Shown here one piece after another: positions 1 through 10,308 of a DNA stretch of 21,262 nucleotides. Numbering within the stretch: the first letter of the stretch is position 1; the number at the start of each line of letters is the position of its first letter. The stretch covers positions 2,912,929 to 2,934,190 of the forward strand of contig NW_006767434.1 in assembly GCF_000264995.1 (NCBI RefSeq), given 5' to 3'. The position numbers were made by a program, and so were the translations under genes. The DNA comes from Punctularia strigosozonata HHB-11173 SS5 (taxonomy: Eukaryota > Basidiomycota > Agaricomycetes > Corticiales > Punctulariaceae). The notes under the pieces are model-generated. The model ran no database searches. It was not told the origin of the DNA and saw only the letters and a program-made list of their open reading frames with translations.

Positions 1-982
1 TGTCGGATGTACTCTTTGGAAGCGTCGCGAGTGCGGGCGGCGGCAGAGTTGAGCACGTCGTAAGAGATTTGTGTGCCGCTGTCGGGGATCGTGAAGACGT
101 CCCACGCCGCCGTCACTCTCATTCCCGACGTGACAGGCAGTACCTCGTGCTCGACGTCGGCGTACAGGAAGGCCCAAGGCAGCTGAGGGTTCCCCGAAGC
201 ACCCCACACGTCCGTAGACCAGTCATAGACGATTTCTCTGTCGCCCTTTCGAACGACGAGGTCCCCGCCCGTAAAAGACGACGGGAGACATAGAGTGATC
301 GTGCCCAAGTGATTCTCTCCACGAGCGGTGCTGTACTCGCAACGCATGAGTTAAACCCCTCCGAGATGAAGCCCTGGTGGATGGAACGTACTCCTGGTGA
401 GCCTTGAAAAAGCCTCCTTGGGGATATATATTAAGCTTGGCCAGCCGTGCCGTCAAAGGATATTTCAGTCCCAGATGAGCAGCGATGGTGGTGAGCAGTC
501 CGCTACCCAAGGCTGGATCCGGCACAAGAGCGAAGTCGGGGATCTGTTCGAGTACGAGTGAGCACCGTTCAGATGGCGGGCAAGGTGATCATGATCTCAC
601 GGCGATCGCTCGCGCCAGACGGTACGACTCGTCCACCACTGTCTCTGAGCCTTTGCCGAACGGGGCTATATTACCAGCACGGGCTAGTTTCCCGATGATT
701 TCCTCGGTAAGGGGCACCGGTCGCGTCCTATATTCCAGGAACGCCACATCCACTTTCAGCGCCACACACACTTTCATCAACGACGCGGACATACGTGAAC
801 GATTCGTCTGGCTGGAACGAGTCTGTGTACTTCAGGTAGAGCTGGTCGAAGTCAACATCCTTGCCGGTCAAGACGCCGCCACATGAAAACAAGTCTTGTC
901 CAATTCGGATGGCCTCGGCGCAGTGCTTGATCTTATTGACCTCGGCAGGAGTGAGGGATCTCTGGGGCTCTGCTGCTGACAT
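1..982 (-). CDS. 2-oxoglutarate/Fe(II)-dependent dioxygenase, prolyl-4-hydroxylase type (3' end off the window)
   Basis: Rebuilt exons on the minus strand are 982-795, 727-601, 543-392 and 330-<1, which give at least 265 residues. Introns are 794-728, 600-544 and 391-331, all GT-AG. The family uses Fe(II) and 2-oxoglutarate to hydroxylate protein or small-molecule substrates. The double-stranded beta-helix is visible: NIYPQGGFFKAHQDTARGEN carries the HxD iron ligands (His154, Asp156), WAFLYADVEHEVLPVTSG carries the distal His217, and Arg227 is the likely 2-oxoglutarate anchor. The ATG at 982 begins MSAAEPQRSLTP; an in-frame upstream extension to 1081 looks like leader. The third intron splits the codon of the catalytic Asp. 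No signal peptide is seen, so it is probably cytosolic or nuclear. The substrate cannot be told, and the C-terminus is missing at the window edge. Family call is strong; exact function is unknown. Confidence 0.88.
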
Positions 983-2850
983 TTTTGCGTTGTTGCGTTG
1001 TGGTATTTGAGAGTGCGAGTATACGCGGACTAATAGCTTTCGTGTCGAAACCTGTTGCGCGAGGATGTAGCTAAAGATCAACCGCGGTGGTGAGCGTGAC
1101 CCCTCCTCTTAAGCGGCTGTGACCCCATTGTTGTCACACAGGCCGGGCTCCCTGCTCTCCGTGTCTGTCGTGTGTGCGATAGATAGAAATGCAAAAACAT
1201 GCATAGAACGTAAGCTCGACGAACTGAACCTGAATGGGTTGGATCAAATTGACAGAACAGTGTCGACGTCCCCGCCCTTTGCGATGAGCAAACCGCCGTA
1301 GCAAGAGGGAGGTCGTTATTTGCCTCGTCTCCGCCGCTTGTGACTCCGGATCCGAGGCGAATACACGCTGACTCGGTGTGGTGTGGGCGTGTCGGAGTCG
1401 AGGCAGATGCAGTCCAGACGGTGAGGAAGCGAGAGAACACGCATCCAGGAGTGCCGCGGGGTGCCTCCATCGGTAAGCGAGCGGAAGAGCTCGAATCCAA
1501 GCCCAATGGTTGGTAGTGAAGATGATAGACTGTCGACTCATTGCAGGACTCTGAAGCATCATGATATGGGAGTTACGAGGAATTACGGCACGTACCGGCG
1601 AAGTCGGCAGATGCCGAGAGAGTAACCTCTCGTTCGTCTCCCCGCGACATCCTCCTAGAATTGGCGACGAACTACAGGAATCCGGCTCCGGATTGCGGGG
1701 GTGTACTCGCTGTCATGAATTTGTGATTCGGCGTTCCGCAGTCCGCGTAAGCACATGAAGAGCGTGCTGAGTCGCTGCTAGGTACTGGCATCGTGGCGAC
1801 TCGTATGTTCCTCGTTCGGCGTCTCGTCTGCACATCGAACCCATAGCTGATTATGAACTAGTCTACGATGTCTATAGCGACGTTTCACGTCTCCAATTAT
1901 CTCAGTAACGCGGAGATAATCGTAGCGATGAAACTGCACGGTTTCCGATCGTGTAAAAGCGAAGCTATCAAATGGTGTCTCAAGTCCGCGGTTGAAAGCT
2001 ATGATACCTGATACAGTCAACATCCGGAGACCGCGAACATCCAGCCTTGTGTCTCGGTATTGCATACCGACTCGTTCTGTGATAGCATAACTTCGTATGA
2101 AGTAAGTCGACATCTTCATGGCACACTGTTAGCGTACTGATGTTACTTGCTCAGGCGCAAGGCGGGGGTCATCGGTTGCAACGTTATCTAAGTACTAATC
2201 CTGAAATATCGTGGTCAAATCGGTGTGCAATGATGTGTCATACCGCTCCGCGTCCTGTAATTTGAGGCCTTAAGCGTGCTTGGGAAACCTCTCGTGGGCA
2301 TCCATAAGCTTGATTCCGCTTTGGATGTTTCGCCTTCTGCACAGATGTGGGAGCATACGTCCGCTTGCGAACGAGCTTACGCTGAAGCTGGAGCGGAAGT
2401 CATGTGCGCCATTGAGCAAATGCTTTCAGCTATTTGTTGCGATCCTGGTGAGGCATAGTTCGGTGTGAATGTATCGGGCTTCTCTTCTTTCATCGTTCTT
2501 CATCTCATCAACCAAATGCCGCTGAATGCACCATGTTAGGCAGCTTTGTGACGAGCACATAAGTACGGTGCTTGAATCCGCTTCTCGCAGAATACAACCC
2601 TTCCAGCGACGTCGGCAGCGCACCGGCAGAGCTTTCAGGGTTTCACGATCGGATCTTATTCAATCGTTGCGGATAGGACTCGCAGCTTCGCAACCCACGG
2701 CATCCATACATAGCCTCGGCAGCAATATAGATGTCATATCCATCCCATGTCAAATATGTACATACGTTGGTATTCTTACAACCACAACAGCGGTCGCCAA
2801 TCGCGGATCGCTCGAGCCGGCGCTCCGATTCTGTAGAAGGTGCTTGTACA
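983..2850. other. Intergenic stretch, no recognisable gene
   Basis: About 1.9 kb lies between the start of the oxygenase gene and the 3' end of the ICMT-like gene. Open frames here are short, overlap on both strands and carry no motif I recognise. The segment 2276-2458 on the plus strand reads as a 60-residue acidic peptide with several Cys but has no supporting splice or family evidence. The left part must hold the promoter of the minus-strand oxygenase; no clear TATA box was found. Confidence 0.5.
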
Positions 2851-4176
2851 TCACCAGATGCCCGGGAAGAACCAATTTATTGTGCGGGAGGCGTACGCGT
2901 CCCAGTGAGCGCCGAACGTGCGCTTGAGCTCGGCATCTGCAAGAGAGCTGAGCTCCTGCTTGCGAGGGCCTGGTAAACGTGTGAAGCATACCTTCGGCAC
3001 GTGCGCGAGTGATTCCGACGAGGACATAGTAACCCCAGTACATCGCAACGAACAGCATGATGGGAGGAGAGGCCGGGAGCAGGCCTAGGCAAAGAGAACT
3101 ATCAGATCGGCTGACGGGCGTGCGATAGGCAGCAAGGCGTCACCATCACCACGACCAAACACACCGCATGCCACGGCCCAACTGCCGCTATTGGCCATGA
3201 AGAAGCTGAGGGTGAGTCCGGAATTGAGGAGCATCGATCCCGTGTATGATGGGTGGCGGACGACGGCATATGGGCCCGCTGGATAAGGGAACAGGATCAG
3301 TCGGCAAGATAGAAGGCGCCCAAGCAACGATGTACGGCAGTGGTATATTGCGGAAGGGCGGACATAGACGAGGGCGAGGACGAAGGGAGAGAGAGAACGC
3401 ACTCTGGACTAAGACGTGGTCCTGCGCTTTCCACAGACTGAACGTGAAGAGATGGCCCAGGTAGCGGTAGCAGAGCAACCTGAGCGTCCACGATCGCGGG
3501 TCAGTGGGGGATCCGGAGCCTGAAGCGAACCCCGCCGGGAGTCGAGCGCGGGCCGGTCGAGCGGTGTGGCGGGCAGAAGCAGACACGTACCTGAGTGCGC
3601 CGCCGAACGTGGAAAGCACGAATCCAATCGCGTACAACGTCGTGATTCGGATGTCTGCCATGCCGTTCGCGGTCGCCGGCGATGGACACAGCGCCGTCCC
3701 GACCCTCGACAGCGGCGAATTCGGCGCCGCCTCGGCCGAGCCCACGTCGGGTAGCGCCACTGCCAAGTTTGCGTAGAGGATGGCCGCGATTTCGCACAGC
3801 GCGAGCGTCCAGACCACCGGTTGCTGAAGCTGGGGAACACGAGGCGCGGCGTGAGTCGTAGTCCACGGACGGCGACGACAAGGGCTACCTTGAATATCAA
3901 CGGTGCCAGCCTGAGGATACGCCAGTCCTCTCCATATAGCACGCCGCCGCCGTCGCTCGCGCTCGCAGTTTCAATCCTCGGCGGTGAAGGTGCCCGTGCA
4001 GGCTCGGGAGACGCCTTCTTTTCGTTGGCAGGTAAGGGAGAGCGAGACGCTAGTTGCGGCGAGCCGAGGGGGGTGGGCGTCCGAGACGCGGTTGGCGGGA
4101 CGGGGTGGGGTGGGGTGGTTGCCAGCTGGTTGATGATAGCCTGAAGCAAGACAAGGGCGGCCTTGGGGAGGGACAT
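2851..4176 (-). CDS. ICMT-family membrane methyltransferase (isoprenylcysteine carboxyl methyltransferase-like), copy 1
   Basis: Exons on the minus strand are 4176-3889, 3823-3591, 3479-3403, 3278-3165, 3084-2992 and 2936-2851. They sum to 891 nt, giving 296 residues plus stop, and every phase closes. Five introns of 65, 111, 124, 80 and 55 bp are all GT-AG. ICMT enzymes sit in the ER membrane and methylate the C-terminal prenylcysteine of CaaX proteins using S-adenosylmethionine. The diagnostic C-terminal half is intact: YRYLGHLFTFSLWKAQDHVL, then GPYAVVRHPSYTG (Arg207-His208), then two hydrophobic helices, then RAEDAELKRTFGAHW and the end FFPGIW. The N-terminal ~80 residues have one hydrophobic helix followed by a Pro/Ser-rich linker of low complexity. 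The start MSLPKAALVL fits family N-termini. It is a paralogue of the gene at 9235-10013. Whether the substrate is a CaaX protein or a small molecule is not shown by sequence. Confidence 0.9.
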
Positions 4177-4453
4177 CGTTGGTAGCGAGGAAGGGGACGA
4201 GGGGGAGAAGGAGTGGGGGATACGGTGCTCCGTTGATTTGTTGCCTGACGAAGATCCTTAAAGGTGGTAGCCCTGATCCGCAGTTGGGTAACATCCGAGG
4301 AAGAGAACGAGCGCTTCGGTCCACCAGGGCGCCATTTCCGAAACGGATGTCGTATTGAGCAGCTTGGCAGCCTGGTTGACACCCACGCGCCGAATGTTCT
4401 ACGTCGCCATTTTCGGAACGTCGCAAGTACGGGAAGAGCCAGAGTCCTAGCTC
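4177..4453. other. Short upstream region of ICMT-like gene 1
   Basis: About 280 bases upstream of the minus-strand ICMT-like gene, presumably its promoter and leader. It starts with purine-rich plus-strand sequence (4185-4225, repeated GGGGGAG-like words), a pyrimidine tract on the coding strand just upstream of the ATG, common in fungal promoters. No other feature is seen. Confidence 0.35.
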
Positions 4454-6557
4454 TTACAATTGATACGGTACAGCCAGCGGGGTGTGTCGTGGAACAGAGC
4501 AACGAGGCAGCTCTATGTCCTCGGACATGGGAAAGTGGGCCCTGATGTTCGACTGAGTAGTTCTCATCACTGGGGACGCCGCCCGCGGAGTCCAGACATG
4601 ATTCCGGCCGACATATGAGAAGGTGGAGGAACCGCGGGTTGCGGGACGCGTGTTGAAGCGATGGCAGGGCCCGCGGAGAAGATGGATTTCGTATGGGATA
4701 TCATGCCGGGACCAAAGCGGGCACACGGCGTCGGAATAGCATCCAGATAGACGCAGGACGCGAAAGCTTATTCGACCTCCGGAATAGACCGCGCGACAGG
4801 AGGGGCATGATCCGACCGTGGGACCGGGTGCGCGGGCGTCACCGACACGACCCTTTCGCGGCCTTTTCATTTACTTGATCGCCTTGCCTTGCATGATCGT
4901 CTGCGCTTGCACCAGCCAGTTCCCGTCACCGACCGTCGCCAGGACGCGAACGAGCCCAAGCACCTCTAACCTTCGGCGCGTGCTCACCGGACTGTCCGAC
5001 CCGGCGACTTCATGCGCCCTCCGCCGACCGCGGTGCGGCGCGACGATGTCCGACATGGCGGTACCTATGTGACAGCGCATCCGGGCGCTGCACAACGGCG
5101 CAGGTTTCTCAAATGCGATGGTTCAGGCCCATCATAATTCAAACATCGCTCCCTTTACCTTACCGGTTTCCATCAATAACTCCGCTCTAATGGCTTCCAG
5201 CAGCTGCTGCGACCAAGGGGGCGTTGGTCGTCTCATCTCCTTGATGCAAACGCGCAGGACATTGGCTTTTTCTATGGCGCGCTTCCAGGACCCCGTCCAG
5301 CTGGTGACGGTGGCGATCTCAAGCTCCGCCCAAGTACGGTCATACGATTGCACTTCTCGTATTCATCCCTTCCTTCTTACAAAGCGTCACTCCCGGCGGC
5401 CCTCGTGCGATCCCATGTCCTTTACATGCGGCTCGTCGGCTGATAGAGGGAGATCTCACCCTAGATGCTATCTTCTGCCTCCATCCACACCATACGCTCT
5501 TTCACTCTCGCGGAGCCAGTTTCACGATCTCGCACGCGTCTTCCGTTGTTTCTGCCGAGACCGAAGCCGGTTGGCCGGGTCTTCGTCATCCCGCAACTCT
5601 ACACTGGCCTCGGAACATCCCTGACCGAGGATCGATACCGGAAAGAACTGCTGAAAACAATGTCAGCTATTCCGACCTGCGCCAACTGATCCAAGTCGCG
5701 GGAGTAAGAGTAGCCACTGTCAGGTGCTTCTTCCACAGCTAGCTAATGCTCGGAGTTCCCCAGACAGTTCATCCTTGCGCTGCAGCTCGCCACCAGGCAA
5801 GTCGGCTAGAACTCGATGGCATCATGAGGTCCTTGATCCAGCCGTGCTACGTTGTCATGCTTGCAAACACAGGGCTTGGGCGTCATTCGACGAGGTGAGA
5901 TCCGGAATGCAAGGCAAGCCCGCGGAGATGCGTTCGACCGTGCGGTAAGTTATAGCTGGCTCCAGCGCACACGCGCTTAGGCGCGTTCTGGTCCAGTCGG
6001 TGTTGCCACTAGAAGCTTCAGTCATTAATAACGCCTTGAAATAGGTAGACGCCTTTCATCGTTCAACCTGACGAGCCGCGGTAATCGCCACAGGCAAATT
6101 TGGCATATGAGAGCCTTGAAGAACGAGCCCTGAGCTTGAAGCGTCGTGTATTTGCGCATTGGCATGACCTGGTGCTTTGAGTTCTCGAGATGACCATCGG
6201 AATATCATTGTTTCCCACGCGTCTGTCTCGAAGGGCGACCTCGACCTCAGAGCAGCACCGCCGACGATTCGTTCGCATGAAAGCCAGTTTCGTCCCAATA
6301 ATAATGAAGCATGCTTCCATACGGACAAAAGAAATAAACTTACCAGCCAATCGATATCGAGTACATCACATTACCGTTTCGATGTGGTTGACGCCTTCGA
6401 TCCCGTCGAGCTCGTCATCGTCTGTGGTGCGCCATCAGCAGATGATATCTGCGGCATCTCCGCGAACGTCTTTTTTGACCGGCCAGATACTCAGTATGGT
6501 CTCCTCCACGTGGTCGAGCAGCATGTTCGAAGCGCGTTCATAACGGAGGTGGATCAT
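4454..6557 (-). CDS. Unrecognised multi-exon minus-strand reading, possibly a decayed gene
   Basis: I do not recognise the product. Several segments look coding and have fitting splice signals. From the ATG at 6557, exon 6557-6491 joins across a GTATCT...CACCACAG intron (6490-6422, branch CTGAT) to exon 6421-6375; the 38-residue product includes NDDELDGIEGVNHIET. A strong acceptor (TTGTTTTCAG, 5660-5651, branch GCTGAC) opens a segment ending near 5525 that contains ELRDDEDPANRLRSRQKQRK. The segment around 5353-5164 reads RAIEKANVLRVCIKEMRRP and LLEAIRAELLMETG. It joins across a GTAAGG...ACATAG intron (5163-5065) to GTAMSDIVAPHRGRRRAHEV. Third positions are GC-rich as in the neighbours. Between about 6060 and 5660 coding-like stretches sit in changing frames with stops, so either more introns are present or the gene is broken. 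It would be divergent from the transporter gene, with only ~80 bp between the two ATGs. Charged, coil-like composition; no domain named. Confidence 0.33.
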
Positions 6558-6636
6558 TGAGGACGCGGTCAGATTGATTGGAGGTAACCCGCAACAACGA
6601 CATCCTTACGTTGACCTCCTGTACTCTCACCCCATC

Positions 6637-8934
6637 ATGTCCACCGACGCCGACACCCGGTACAACACGAAAAAACACCAAGAAGAGTATGGAGTAGAGG
6701 TGGAGACCGAAAACGTGTACTCCGAGGATGCCCTGGACCCGGTGTATCAAGCCAAGGCTCGAATACTGAACGATGCCTTGCAAGACATTGGCATGGGTCG
6801 TTATCAGGTAGCTTTGTTGATTCATGGCTCGTACTGATTCTGAAGCCGGACCGCAGTGGTACCTGTTTATAGTCGCAGGCTTTGGCTGGTTTGCGTGAGT
6901 TCGCCTTTTAGCTCGAAGCTACCCAGAATGAGACAACATCGCTCCTCCTCCTCAGCGACAATCTATGGCCAGTGCGTTCAGATGCGCGTGTCCTAGGTGA
7001 TAGTTTCGATAAGGTTTTGGTAGATCGTTACTGGGTTGATCCTTACTCCGGTTGTCGCGGAGTTCAACTTCCAAGGGCCCTTCCTCAAGCTTGCCCAAAA
7101 TATTGGTCTTCTGGTGGGCGCCGCATTCTGGGGTATTGGATCGGATGTTTGGGGACGGCGGTCAGTTTCTCTTCGGTAGTACAGCGCATCTCTGAAAGCG
7201 CGCCCATAGCCCGTCCTTCAACATTACCCTCTTCATCATCGGCGTCTTCGCAACAGGTGATCCTCTCCAGTTGTCCGAGAAGCACGTGCTTATCCAACCT
7301 TTGTCAACCTTCATCTTAGCCGCTGGCGGATCTCCTACTTACATCGCTCTTTGCGTGTTCTCGGCCCTTTGGTCCGTTGGAGTGGGCGGCAATCTCCCCG
7401 TGGATTCCGCCGTTTTTCTCGGTACGCGTCTTCACTGTCGTCATTCTACAGTCCGCAACTTATCAACTATAGAGTTCGTCCCGGCGTCTCACCAGTACTT
7501 GTTGACCGTGCTCTCGATCTGGTGGGCTTTTGGTCAGCTCATCGGTAGCCTCGTGAGTCCCTCACTTGTTGCTGGGTTATGTATCCGGTCGTGATATGAT
7601 ATGTCTAGGTAGCATGGCCGCTCATCGCGAACTATTGTTGCCCTCAGTCGACCAAGCCGGGAGAGTGCCCTCGCTCGCAAAACTGGGGATGGCGTTATTT
7701 CCTGTTTACTATGGGCGGCCTCATGCTTTTCCTTTGGGTGATCCGCTTCTTCGTTTTCAAGCTCTACGAAAGCCCAAAGTATCTCATGGGCCGGGGCCGG
7801 GACGCCGATGCGGTCGAAGTCGTCCGGAAGGTCGCCGCCTATAACAGGAAACAAACCACGTTGACGGTGGAGCAGCTCAGCGCCGCAGGGGGCTTGGGTT
7901 ACGATGGCGAAGCATCTGTCCTCCCAATGGATACGAGCGCTCGTGCCGCGGTGTTTAGAAAACTAAAGGTGGTCAGCGGTGACCATGTGAGGGCTTTATT
8001 TGCGACCCGCAAGCTTGCTTGGTCAACGTCGCTGCTGATCATCATATGGGGTACGTGTTCGCACGCAGTCAATCGTTCCGCCGGCGCTCACGTTTGTCAA
8101 CTTTAACAGCGCTCATAGGGCTAGCGTTCCCATTGTACAACTCATTCGTCACTTACTAGTCAGTCTTTCCTGCACTGCGTCGTGCTACTGATGACCATGA
8201 CCTCCGGTTCATCAGCCTCGCCACCCGTGGGACTGACTTCGGCGACGGGTCACTGTACATCACCTACCGCAACGTACGTTGTACTTGATCCTTTCCGGTC
8301 GCTCGCGTCACCTGACACGCGATGTTAGCAAGTAATCCTGAGCGTCATCGGCGTTCCAGGCGCTTTGTTGGCGGGCTGGATGGTTGAGCTTCCTTACCTT
8401 GGCCGTCGCGGCACGCTGTCAATATCAACAGGTGTGTTCCTTTCCCACCTCATTTCAAATGCATGTCTCTGAGTTGCGGACAAGTGCTCACTGGTGTGTT
8501 CCTGTTCGGGTCCACCACTGCTCGAACATCCAACGCGTTGCTGGGCTGGAACTGTGGCTACAGCTTCACGAGCAATGTGATGTATGGCGGTAAGCATCTG
8601 TCAACCAGAAAGACAGCCATCCTGATCCTGATAAACGACCACTGCCAGTGCTGTATGCACTTTCCCCCGAGTTGTTCCCTACGAAAGACCGTGGTACAGG
8701 GAACGCGCTTGTCGCGACCGCGAACAGAATCTTCGGAGTGATGGTGAGACATATTCTCAGCATATTTCTGTCTCAGATTACTTAGCCTGACACACTTCAA
8801 AGGCGCCGATTATCGCACTGTATGCGGATCTTACAAGCTCTGTACCCATCTTTATTTCCGGCGCGTTGTTCCTGGTATCGGGCCTCGTGGCGCTAATGCT
8901 GCCATTTGAACCGCGAGGAAAAGCTTCGTTGTAA
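6637..8934 (+). CDS. MFS transporter, SV2-like/general substrate family
   Basis: Fourteen exons: 6637-6807, 6857-6894, 6956-6971, 7024-7160, 7210-7256, 7320-7421, 7473-7552, 7609-8050, 8110-8158, 8216-8273, 8329-8431, 8485-8589, 8649-8743, 8803-8934. They sum to 1575 nt, giving 524 residues. All 13 introns are GT-AG, 49-63 bp. The protein is a 12-helix plasma-membrane-type major facilitator. After a hydrophilic N-terminus (1-57), the first helix reads WYLFIVAGFGWFADNLWP. MFS motif A, GIGSDVWGRR, is at residues 112-121. A central hydrophilic loop follows LYESPKYLMGRGRDADAVEV. The C-half has YLATRGTDFGDGSLYITYRN, then AGWMVELPYLGRRGTLS, then SPELFPTKDRGTGNALVATA, and ends in GKASL. The family resembles fungal SV2-like metabolite transporters; the substrate cannot be read from sequence. 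The ATG at 6637 is the first that gives the usual N-terminus. The third exon is only 16 nt. The gene looks whole. Confidence 0.93.
6956..6971 (+). other. 16-nt microexon of the MFS transporter
   Basis: This exon supplies the end of the Ala codon plus Asp-Asn-Leu-Trp-Pro, which completes the conserved first-helix segment GWFADNLWP. It is flanked by a GTGAGT donor at 6895 before it, a CTCAG acceptor directly upstream and a GTGCGT donor directly after. Leaving it out would remove the conserved DNLW and break the frame (16 is not a multiple of 3). Confidence 0.8.
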
Positions 8935-9234
8935 TGCGCATGATAGATTTTGACATAGCCGATCGCTGCCGCAGCTTGTACATTCGCGGGTAACAAGCCG
9001 TCACTCCTTCATCAAGGAACCACCGAGCTGCCGCCAAGAAGGCTGGAATTCGCTCGATCCAGATCGCATTAGCCGAACGGGTAATATGGGGTATTGATCT
9101 TAAGGCCAGGGAGCCCCGGTATCAACCCAGTTGTTTTCCTCTGCTCTCGCTCTCAACTGGACGTGCTACAACACAGACAACGCATTTCATCGTCGTTGAA
9201 TGCGTGCTCTTCGCTCTTATATACGCACATCATC
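8935..9234. other. Intergenic region between transporter and ICMT-like gene 2
   Basis: About 300 bp between two plus-strand genes, holding the transporter's 3' end and the promoter of the second ICMT-like gene. No gene or clear regulatory motif was recognised. A short TATATA-like word is present just upstream of the next ATG (CTTATATACG, around 9219). Confidence 0.4.
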
Positions 9235-10013
9235 ATGCTGCCGATATGGATCGCCGCCCCTATGCTGGCCAGTCTCCCCTTCTCTTATGCGCGCGCAGTA
9301 GTTTCGCCAAATCCTCCGGCTCCTGAACATGAGAGGAAGGAGGACGTGTCGAAGACGATCGGCTCGCCGTTCTCCCGAAAATTCCTCACCCCCGGCTCTA
9401 TCGTGAGCAGCGGACACAGTACAAGCAGGCATCCTGACGTCTCAACCTCCTCGAACAGCTTGCCGTAGCCGTATACAGCGTCGGCCAGTGCCTAGCGCTT
9501 TGGACGAGAGACCATCCAACGTCGGAGACGGCATCCTACATCTTCCACACAATCTGCCCCGTGCCATCGGAGGCGTCTCCCGTCTACCTGGATGCAGGAT
9601 TCTACGGCGCTTGGCTTGCTGCCGTAGCGAGCTGCGCGTTCAGAGTTTGGGCGTTCCGCGTGCTCGGAAAGCACTTCACGTTCGAGCTCACCGTCCCGGA
9701 GGACCATACGCTGGTCACCTCTGGCCCGTACTCGTGGGTGAGGCACCCCAGCTACACGGGCCTGCTCGGAAACGTCATCGCGATCACGGTCTGCGCATTC
9801 GGGGAAGGGTCGTGGATCAGGAAGTGTGGCGTGGGGTGGTCGTGGCCGGGACTGGCGGCGACAGCTTTGTGGGCGGGCATCTGGGTTCCGTCAATGGTGA
9901 TATTCCCGCTGCGGACCGTGAAGGAAGATGAGATGATGAAGGAACGATACAGCAAGCAATGGGCCGAGTGGAGGAAACGGGTGCCGTACAGGCTTATTCC
10001 AGGCGTATGGTAA
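9235..10013 (+). CDS. ICMT-family membrane methyltransferase, copy 2
   Basis: Two exons, 9235-9402 and 9459-10013, give 723 nt and 240 residues. The single intron is GTGAGC...CGAACAG with a CTGAC branch point, phase 0. The start MLPIWIAAPMLASLPFSYAR forms a hydrophobic N-terminal helix. The body carries the ICMT signature: FRVLGKHFTFELTVPEDHTL, then GPYSWVRHPSYTG (Arg151-His152), a two-helix region, then KEDEMMKERYSKQWAEWRKR and the end YRLIPGVW. The expected reaction is S-adenosylmethionine-dependent carboxyl methylation of a prenylcysteine or related thiol-linked substrate at the ER membrane. Compared with copy 1 it lacks the Pro/Ser-rich linker and has lost, or never had, the introns that cut copy 1 within the catalytic half. 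It lies 300 bp downstream of the transporter on the same strand, and 295 bp upstream of the ubiquitin ligase. Confidence 0.9.
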
Positions 10014-10308
10014 CTTGGTTGCAGAGCAAACCGGGAACGGCGCCGAAGGGGTATAAGATAGCGTCGTGGCGTTGTGATGTAAGGGATCGGCCTCTAGTAT
10101 GAGTTGAATGGAAGTAACGGCGGAGGGGAAAGGAAAACGATTTGCCTCTTAATTTCCCATTGTTCCCACACATTCATTAATCCACCGAAGGCATACTTAC
10201 TGGCTAACCGGCACTTACGTCAGGCAGGTCGCGCTTGGTCACCGCTGCCTTACGCGTTCCGCGTCTTTCCTTCAACACTACTGCACTGGCGCATCCCATA
10301 ATCTCTCA
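10014..10308. promoter_or_regulatory. Upstream region of the HECT ligase gene
   Basis: 295 bp between the ICMT-like copy 2 stop and the ligase ATG, both on the plus strand. It must hold the first gene's 3' end and the ligase promoter. No TATA box is evident. A CT-rich stretch (TCTTTCCTTC, about 10264-10273) precedes the ATG, common in fungal housekeeping promoters. Confidence 0.35.

Noticed and set aside
1078-1562. Overlapping 142-codon open frames on the minus strand
   Set aside because: Ser/Arg/Thr-rich, no motif, mutually overlapping frames, typical of chance frames in GC-rich DNA.
3409-4176. A single 255-codon reading of ICMT-like copy 1 without splicing
   Set aside because: It leaves the ICMT frame after residue 96; splicing at 3888-3824 and on restores the full family signature.
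5306-5738. About 144 stop-free plus-strand codons without an ATG
   Set aside because: No start codon, no motif, and the opposite strand has better splice signals.
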